Shown one piece after another: positions 57,813 through 64,000 of a stretch of 64,000 bases of DNA. The first letter of the stretch is position 1; the number at the start of each line of letters is the position of its first letter. Source of the DNA: Amaurobius ferox (Eukaryota; Arthropoda; Arachnida; Araneae; Amaurobiidae); contig OX578144.1 in the NCBI GenBank assembly GCA_951213105.1, forward strand, positions 78,486,801-78,550,800. The letters are read 5' to 3'. The notes under the pieces were generated by a model that saw only the letters and a program-made list of their open reading frames with translations, made no database searches and was not told the origin of the DNA. Both the position numbers and the translations under genes were made by a program.

Positions 57813-58609
57813 ATGAAGAATGAATACATTGAATTCCTACTTTAAATCCAGAACAAAGTCGGGCACATTGTCTAGTATTAAATAATTAATTCGTAGATGT
57901 CAAGCCGTGAGATATGAGTGGCTATCGTTACGCTAAAGGAGGATCGCCGTTTCTGTGCATCTTCGTCGTTAATGGGTAAAAAAATAGGGGTGCATTTTTT
58001 GTCATTAAAAAATCTGTTTGTTTTCAAAGACGAGTTACAAAGCAATGTTTTGAAACATTTCTTTTGCATTTATGTTCCCTCCCAAATTTACGTTCTAAAC
58101 TTCCGCTGTTAACATCACTTGCACATCATTCATTAAAAACGAAACCACGATAAATTAGTAAGAAAATGAATTGAAGTACCCTATTACGACGCTTACTGAT
58201 GACAAAATGCAACAGTGTATGACGACATGGGAAGCCTCGTCTCCAACAGCAGCTGAAATGTCATTACCCCTACCGCAGACATTAATTGGCGTTTCTAAAT
58301 ATAACAACGTCCCTGTGCCCGACAAATCGGGATAACCAGAACTGACAGAATTGAATCGTTAAAACACTCTTCACCCTTCGATGTCGTCGTTATCATAAAA
58401 CAAAAAGTTGCCGCGTAAAAGTATTACGACTCGACTCATTCAACGAGTTTCTCAAACTGTTTCGTTTCCTGATCGGCCACAGTGAACAATCGTCCTGTCA
58501 TTTGGAGAAGTTGAATGATACACACACACACACACTATTATGGAGCCCGGCGATACTGGCGTCCTTCCAAGCTGAAGGTGCTGGTGAAAATAGATGCTGG
58601 AGAAGTGTG
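57813..58609. other. Low-repeat stretch
   Basis: Unique within the window. Holds the open frame annotated at 58162-58335 and a short (AC)n at about 58520-58533. Frames on both strands near 57878-58112 overlap and have no recognised domain. Confidence 0.35.
58162..58335 (+). CDS. Coding-like open frame, unknown
   Basis: 57 codons plus a stop, open from a TAA at 58159-58161. The peptide begins ENELKYPITTLTDDKMQQCM and ends NNVPVPDKSG. Balanced composition and GC near 45% make it look coding. It has internal Met codons but no strong start or clear acceptor. It could be a terminal exon or chance. Confidence 0.25.
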   Translation, partial: ENELKYPITTLTDDKMQQCMTTWEASSPTAAEMSLPLPQTLIGVSKYNNVPVPDKSG

Positions 58610-58810
58610 GGAGCTCAGCATATAAAGCTTATATCAGTGAATTAAACAAGAAATTTATGAAGAAGCCTTCATCGAGTCGTAAATGGTGCGCACACTTCAT
58701 TTTTGACGAACTACTAAGCATTTTTATTCATTTTTGCATACTTATTTCGTACAGTCATACGAATTTTCGAAAAAACCGGAAGTGACATCTCCGAAACCTG
58801 AAGTGTTAAT
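58610..58810 (+). repeat. Dispersed repeat D, copy 2
   Basis: Collinear with 27735-27975: TTCATTTTTGACGAACTA, AAGCATTTTTATTCAT, ACTTATTTCGTACAGTCATA and AAGTGACATCTCCGAAAC. Confidence 0.65.
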
Positions 58811-59019
58811 ACTTAGTGAACCTCGTAGAGAATCCTTAGTGTGTTAGTACTTTTATTTCAGACGAATTTATCGGTCTCCCCCTCGTACCCACAGGGCCAT
58901 TTTTGACCATAAACTAAACTAGGCAAATGCTGAGGGTCTATTTTCCGTGCTCAACATACTTACAATAACGTTACAATAACGTTTTACAATAACGTTTTAT
59001 TGGAGAGGGGGAGAAGGAG
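58811..59019. other. Non-genic spacer
   Basis: The AATAACGTTTTA word repeats three times at 58964-59000. No gene. Confidence 0.4.
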
Positions 59020-59567
59020 CAGGGGTGTAGTCGAGGGGGGACGCGGGCGGACGCAGACCCCCCCCCCCCCCCATCTTTTCTCCTGATCTCAAACGTGCCC
59101 CCACTTTTTATTTTGTAAGGGGACGCTCTTTTTTTTTTAAATTTATATATACATATATAACCCCTCTGCAGCTTGGCATAGTTGGAAGGTTAATTTCATT
59201 TCAAAATGCAAGAATCTTAATTGATTTTTCTTTCTTGAGCTGAGAATCATATGCTTTGCACAATTTTTGGTTTTTAATAAATAACTAAAAATTAGAATAA
59301 TTATTATTTTTTTGATTTTATCAACATGTTAAGAGTTCGAGTTGGGGGGGAAAAAAAAAAAAAACTGGATACAATTGAAAAAGTATCTCAATACAAAATC
59401 CACGATACATTTAGAGACTAGGGTCGTTACTCAAGACATTTTGTATGGGTGATACTTATATAGCGATACTTCCCAGCCCTATGTCAATCACAGAAATTAT
59501 ACAGTATTGGATAAAATTCTTCAAAAAAAGAGCGTCCCCCACCTTTTTGTTTACGACTACACCACTG
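59020..59567. mobile_element. hAT-like MITE L (548 bp)
   Basis: The ends CAGGGGTGTAGTCG and, reversed, CAGTGGTGTAGTCG are inverted copies with one mismatch. The flanking octamers AGAAGGAG (59012-59019) and GGAGGGAG (59568-59575) agree at 6 of 8 positions. CAG/CTG-type ends and an 8-bp duplication suit hAT. Contains a C run at 59059-59072, GGGGACGC near both ends, and no transposase. Confidence 0.6.
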
Positions 59568-60064
59568 GGAGGGAGGACTAGAATTTACTTTTCCCTAGGG
59601 AGCCTGTTAAGGGATTGAGGCTGTTCTGCGTAACTAGTAAATAAAAAGGGCGCATCAAATCCGAAGGCCAGAGCGTGGTTAAGACACTTACGACTGAATC
59701 ATGGTAATTAAACTCGGTCAGTTTTAATAAGCTGAGCATGCTTTGTTACCAAGAAAGACCGCAACGAAAATCAACAAAGCGCAGAGTAAAATAATACAAA
59801 TAAAGCATCCCATTTCGCCATACCTCTCTCTTGATGACAAACACCACAGTAGACGTCGCGTGAAAAACATCTTCACCGCAGGATTTAAGCGAGTGAACCC
59901 GGCTATTAATTGGAACTTTTAACACATAAAAATTAATATTTTAAATGTTCAGGCCTTTTCAACTCTCTCATTAATTCATATTCCAGGTCACTTGGGTCCA
60001 CTAGAATTATTACGGAATAGGTCACAGCGAATTTGAGCTGTACGTATTATATTGAAGTATTATA
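59568..60064. other. Non-genic stretch
   Basis: Unique within the window with moderate GC around 59660-59900. No gene recognised. Confidence 0.4.
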
Positions 60065-60811
60065 CAGGGTGTTTCAAAAAGATTGAAAAGCGCTTTAATT
60101 CTTCACCTGTTGGAGATAAGTGGGCAATGTAAATTGCAAAAATGTTGAAAGAAGGTAGGAAATACGTTAATGAAATAGTCCTCCCATTCATTTTCAAAAA
60201 GTTACACTTTTTAAATATTTATACAACCCCCTTAGACAAATTGGGTCAATCAGAATTTTTTATTTTTAATGCAACAAGATCATTAAAAAACCCCGCATAT
60301 CTGCATCTTTAAAATCAACTGAATTATGATAAAGGAAAAACATCTGACTTATGCCACTTTTCCGTACTATGCAAAAGGCTGTTTCGTCAGTGAAAATAGG
60401 GATCATAAACAAATTGACGATGGAAATTGTTTAGATCAAAAATACGTTATATCAAAAATACGATCAAATTAGATCAAAAATACGTCAGAAATTTTTATCA
60501 CAAATGCATCTAAATAAAGCATTACACAGACAGAGACCATATAAAGCAGTGATACTCACTACGCGGTTGGGTATCCTATATATTATCCAGTTTCGTCTTT
60601 TTTGTGATATGTCACAAATTTACATTTCTAATTTAATATAGGGTCCCCATTCACAATGTTCAATTAAATATAACTCGCTCAATTTTAAAGATACAGATAT
60701 GCGGGTTTTTTTTTAATGACATTGTTGCATTAAAAATAAAAAAAATTCTGATTGACCCAATTTGTCTAAGGAGGTTGTATAAAAATTTAAAGTGTAACTT
60801 TTTGAAAATGA

Positions 60812-60930
60812 GCCAACGGCTCTACCGTGCTTAAAACACCGGTTCCCGTTAGATCACCGAAGTTAAGCAGCATCGGGCGCGGATAGTACTTGGGTGGGTG
60901 ACCACCTGGGAACGCCGTGTGCTGTTCGCT
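60812..60930 (+). rRNA. 5S rRNA-derived SINE head (not a functional gene)
   Basis: Matches animal 5S rRNA over its whole ~119-nt length: GCCAACGGC at the start, GATCACCGAAGTTAAGCAGC (A-box region), ATCGGGCGCGG, TAGTACTTGGGTGGGTGACC and ACCTGGGAA (C-box). The 3' end, usually closing on the 5' GCCAAC, reads GTTCGCTC, so the terminal helix is damaged. No T-run terminator follows; it reads on into the tRNA-like unit. Confidence 0.9.
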
Positions 60931-60940
60931 CATTTAAGTC

Positions 60941-61020
60941 GACGTGGTGGCCGAACGGTCAAGGCGAGCTTTTCCTGTGATCGATCGGCCGCCACGTTGT
61001 GGGTTCGAGTCCCACGAAAG
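60941..61020 (+). tRNA. tRNA-derived SINE unit (not a functional tRNA)
   Basis: A-box-like TGGTGGCCGAACGGTCAAGG near the start and a perfect B-box GGTTCGAGTCC at 61002-61012, with a clean T-stem GTGGG/CCCAC. The A-box form resembles serine- or leucine-type tRNAs. The anticodon region and acceptor stem do not close well, as in other SINE heads. Confidence 0.75.
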
Positions 61021-61365
61021 ACATGGATGTTGTGTGTTGTGGGCGCAGTGTGTTCCGCCCTCCTCTGGGGCAACGTCCTAGGATGGCAAAATGGTTCACG
61101 ATTTCGGCCGTACATAGGGCAAACGACGTAAGTTGACGTAGAGTCTAGTGCTAGAGTAGTCTAGTGCCTGGCCATTGGGGGAAAAAAAAAACTTTTTGAA
61201 AATGAATGGAAGGACTATTTCATTAACGTAGTCTTATTTCCTACCTTACTTTCAACATTTTTGCATTTACTCGTACTTTGCCCACTCATTTCCAATAAGT
61301 AAAGAATTAAAGCGCGTTTCAATCTTTTTGGAACACCCTGTATTTATTCCTGCCGTTGCCTTAAC

Positions 61366-61585
61366 GTGAGCTCCGGGGGATAGGCATTCGCGTGGGAGAC
61401 CGAAGACTATTTGGAGATGGGTGATGGAGGCGAAAATGAACCAGGCAGGATGAGAAACTGGGCACAAGCAAGAGCTGCAATGTATATTCTTTGGCTGCAG
61501 CGTTTGACCTCCGACGTTGAAGCATCTAAGCTGAAGGCTTTATGTGCCCCATAGGCACGAAGAGATAGATGATGATGAGAATTAG
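61366..61585 (+). pseudogene. LINE 3' end fragment
   Basis: CGTGGGAGACCGAAGACTAT encodes RGRPKTIWRWVMEAKMNQAG before a stop, the typical extreme C-terminus of arthropod non-LTR ORF2 proteins (GRPK...W). The tail has a GATGATGAT repeat at 61566-61578. A different LINE from the one at 43046. No clear duplication found; only ~200 bp remain. Confidence 0.65.
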
Positions 61586-62929
61586 AACAGAATGAACAAA
61601 ATATTTTTTATATTATTTCGTTCACGATGTTTTCCTTTGAAATTTTACTTGACACGTTGCTAAAAGTTTATCTTTTTGAAGTCGGGCATAACCAATGTTT
61701 GAAAAATTTATGAATGAAATCGAATGAAGTTTACAAAAATATTTTATTGATAACAGCCATGTAAACATAAAAAAAAAAACCCGGCATTATGCTTTACTGA
61801 GCAAAATAAATGAACAAAATCATAATCAGGACACATTTGGATGGATAAACATCGTTTAGGCCCGAACACGCTGAGGCTCAAAATCTTCGAGCCGAGCCAG
61901 GCTGGGATGATATTTTACATTTGCGAATTTTGCCAAGAAAGGGCCCGGGTCGGGTTCAAGCATGGTGTTATTGGACTGGGCTGAGAAATAATGGGAAATT
62001 TCGGCCCTTGCGTTGCTTGAATAAAATGATTTATTTACACGCACGTACCAAATCAAAATCCAGATAATATTAATATTTAATATTAAGTGAAGTAAGTAAA
62101 ATTAAGGTTAAGTTAAAATACAAAATTAATAAAAGAAAAAAAAACTTTGTTTAAAGCAATATATAACACAAATGATACTGGCGGCTGATTTCGAAGGCAA
62201 GAAACAGCTTTCTTCATCACGAGTTGCAATTTCCGAAACCGGTTAGTTACCTTTTATTACTTAATAGGACACTTATGTTCGTAGTTTTACTCATTGAACA
62301 AGTGCTTTGGATCCTCAGTTGGACATTCACTATCCTCTTTATTTCACCGTTCATTCATGTTTCTTCCCTTCTTTCTTCCCCACTCTTGCTGTTGTTAACT
62401 CCATTTCTCTGCTACATTTACGTTTGCTATTCTAATATCAGTTGCCGATTTTGCTCTGACGCGTGATGGTTGCGTTTCCAGCTTGGCTAGCCGAAAAATG
62501 TTGTTTCTTGCTTTCCAAACTGGTCAACTCGATTTTGGGTTGGGCCGGCTTAAAACAAAGATGCGATATTGCTTAAAAAGAAGTTTTATTGTTATTTTAT
62601 TACACTATAGCAAGAGTTTGAGCTGTACGTACAAAAAATAGTGTCTTCGTGTAAAAGGAACAAATAAATCTACGTTAAAGAAATATCAAACAACGTAATT
62701 AAGTACAAATTAATAAAACAAAGCAGCACACAGCTATTTCGAGAATACCTTGGATCCCCCTTTTCAGCACAAGATAGACCAACAAACCCAAAGTCAAAAA
62801 GATGGTATGAGCAAAATGTACGGGTATGATAAAATAGAACTTATCGCATAATATTGCAGATGAAAGTCAATTGTTTTAACAATGCTTATTACTTTAACTT
62901 TATGCAACTTGCTATATAAATTCATTAGA
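61586..62929. other. Non-genic stretch with GC-rich words and retroelement-like tail
   Basis: 61856-61990 is GC-richer with GGCCCGGGTCGGGTT and ACTGGGCTGAG. A similar word, GGGTTGGGCCGG, occurs at about 62535. 62170-62250 (GATTTCGAAGG...TTCTTCATCACGAG...GAAACCGG) resembles a retroelement tail as at 5035-5110. The 80-codon hydrophobic frame at 62224-62466 is not supported as a gene. Confidence 0.35.
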
Positions 62930-63590
62930 AAATCGTTGCAATATTTCGAGAAAGGTTCTTGACAGCGTTCTAAAATGAATGCTATCCGTTTTATTATAAA
63001 AAATTACGCATAAAATCATAAAATTATAGTTTATTTAACATAACTGACAGTTCTGATTTTTTTTTTTTTTACAATTAAAAAAAAAATTGAGAATTGGAGA
63101 TGCTTCCAAATCTTTTACCGTGTTTATAATCAACCAACAGAGTTCCAGTATTCACTGGTTCTACGGCAGAGTCGAATTCAAGGATGCTTAAAACGTGTAA
63201 ATACATCGAAAACTCTAATTCGAAATTTTGTCTCAGTCATAATACTTTCCATATGCAATAGATTATGATATGGAAAGTAACACTCTTTTACCTCGATTTT
63301 ATCACATTTTTTAATAGTAAAAAAAGTCATTTGAAAATTGTTGGTGTTTTAGAATCTTCGGCCGTGTTTATAATCAACAGAATTCCAGCACTCGGAGATT
63401 GCGATAATCGTTGAAAATATCTTTCGAAAGTAACCAGTCGTTCGTCATATATCGGGACCACAGGATTCACGGACACAAACACTACTTCAAATACGTTAGA
63501 ATCGAGTTCAGGGATGCTTAAAATGTGTAAATATATCTAAAAATCGTATTCGAAATTTTAACTCCATAACGCTTTCCCTATACATTATAT
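62930..63590 (-). repeat. Diverged family B pieces (B4), two in tandem
   Basis: 62930-63285 has the reversed B blocks (GCAATATTTCGAGAAAGGTT; 'ACAGCGTTCTAAAATGAATG') and ends at a hairpin CTTTCCATATGCAATAG...ATATGGAAAGTA. 63300-63590 repeats the hairpin-proximal half (AGGGATGCTTAAAATGTG; CGCTTTCCCTATACATTA). A distinct subfamily or old copies. Confidence 0.65.
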
Positions 63591-63618
63591 TATATGAAAA
63601 ATTGCACCTTTTACCTCA

Positions 63619-63902
63619 GGGCGCGGTAGCCCAGTGGTTAGCGCGCGGGAATTGCACTCGGTAGGCCCGGGTTCGATTCCCTCCGCTGCCAAAATTGCCG
63701 CCGTATTCACGCGGAGTACGATCACGTTATACATGTGGGTCCGTAAGTCCTTCCGAAAGGTTGGTGGTAGGGGAAGGAGGGTACGGTCCCTGTGGATGCT
63801 TCTGGGTTCCGATCAAAATTGGGTGGCTCTTCCCGGCCGTCCAAACAGTTACCTTACACCTTTCTTGTAGGTCGGATGGTCTGGGCCTCAACAACAACAA
63901 CT
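63619..63902 (+). mobile_element. tRNA-SINE S2, full-length plus-strand copy
   Basis: tRNA-like head GGGCGCGGTAGCCCAGTGG with A-box TAGCCCAGTGG and B-box GGTTCGATTCC. The body has GTACGATCACGTTATACATG, GTTGGTGGTAGGGGAAGGAG and GGCCGTCCAAACAGTTACC, and the tail is CAACAACAACAAC. A 10-bp duplication CTTTTACCTC flanks it (63608-63617, 63903-63912). This is the reference copy for the other four S2 insertions in the window. Confidence 0.93.
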
Positions 63903-63912
63903 CTTTTACCTC

Positions 63913-64000
63913 GACTTTATCATTCTCATAAAAGCAAAAAAATGTTGCCGATCACGAGTTTTCCGCTTGCCATTGTGAAACATCTCCTGTCATTCGGAGT
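63913..64000. other. Window end
   Basis: The interrupted B4-like flank resumes after the SINE. Nothing else is seen before the window stops. Confidence 0.4.

Larger units (their letters stand above)
60812..61189 (+). mobile_element. Composite 5S rRNA-tRNA SINE (378 bp)
   Basis: A 5S rRNA-derived head, a tRNA-derived second unit, a ~160-bp unique body (TTGTGTGTTGTGGGCGCAGT to GTGCCTGGCCATTGGGG) and an A tail are framed by an exact 16-bp target duplication AACTTTTTGAAAATGA (60796-60811, 61190-61205). It therefore inserted as one unit by LINE-type target priming. It could use the 5S internal control region or the tRNA A/B boxes, or both, for pol III transcription. The short protein frames across it are not genes. 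Confidence 0.93.
60065..61340. mobile_element. Long-TIR MITE family G, copy G2, carrying a SINE
   Basis: CAGGGTGTTTCAAAAAGATT at the left and TCTTTTTGGAACACCCTG at the right, flanked by TA (60063-60064, 61341-61342). Collinear with G1 (TTGGAGATAAGTGGGCAATG; CATCTAAATAAAGCATTACA; ATTAACGTAGTCTTATTTCC). The right TIR is opened by the SINE at 60812-61189. Confidence 0.92.

Noticed and set aside
60812..60930. Functional 5S rRNA gene
   Set aside because: Damaged 3' helix, no terminator, not in a tandem cluster, and inside a SINE with target duplication.
60898..61131. 77-codon frame and its reverse-strand counterpart
   Set aside because: Translated pol III SINE (5S and tRNA parts); such frames are often mis-annotated as proteins.
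62224..62466. 80-codon hydrophobic frame as a membrane protein
   Set aside because: Pyrimidine-rich DNA gives Leu/Ser/Phe by composition. No charged boundaries, splice signals or conserved domain seen.

Overview
This window is AT-rich, intron- or intergenic-like eukaryotic DNA dominated by mobile elements. There are no operons and no long open reading frames. What can be named points to an arthropod genome, possibly a chelicerate such as a spider. The named content is Tc1/mariner-type transposase remnants, non-LTR retrotransposon 3' ends, pol III-derived SINEs (one with a 5S rRNA head), long-TIR MITEs and long (TA)n microsatellites. The species assignment is inference; nothing seen proves it.

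Layout. 1-13.3 kb: copies of repeat family A, MITE families E, G and H, two short tandem arrays, and one good candidate host exon (minus strand, 8167-8266). 13.3-16.3 kb: mostly unique DNA with an RFX/X-box-like motif. 16.3-22.5 kb: two copies of family B. The second is expanded by internal duplication and split by a 2.1-kb long-TIR element (I) that itself carries two SINEs. 22.5-28.3 kb: mostly unique, with a 273-bp-arm near-perfect inverted repeat (24194-24791) and two candidate minus-strand exons. 28.3-39.2 kb: family C copies (some nested), a Tc1 transposase pseudogene, MITE E3, DNA transposon K and a 51-bp truncated SINE. 39.7-41.2 kb: a 108-116-bp satellite array with higher-order structure. 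42.9-44.7 kb: a 5'-truncated LINE with target-site duplication, and a mariner-like element F nested in MITE E. 45-47.6 kb: three (TA)n tracts and candidate plus-strand exons. 47.7-57.8 kb: more C, H and B copies, and two tRNA-SINEs that share one target sequence. 57.8-64 kb: a hAT-like MITE, MITE G2 split by a composite 5S-tRNA SINE, a LINE tail, and a full-length tRNA-SINE.

How it works together. No pathway can be assembled. The biology is mobile-element dynamics. Non-autonomous elements (A/B/C, Helitron-like in behaviour; E, G and H, mariner-like MITEs; K and L, other TIR elements; SINEs moved by a LINE) are nested in each other, and the nesting gives relative ages and exact target sites. 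Host coding signal is limited to a few short exons with splice-like borders. None could be named, so they should be read as candidates for RNA or homology testing.
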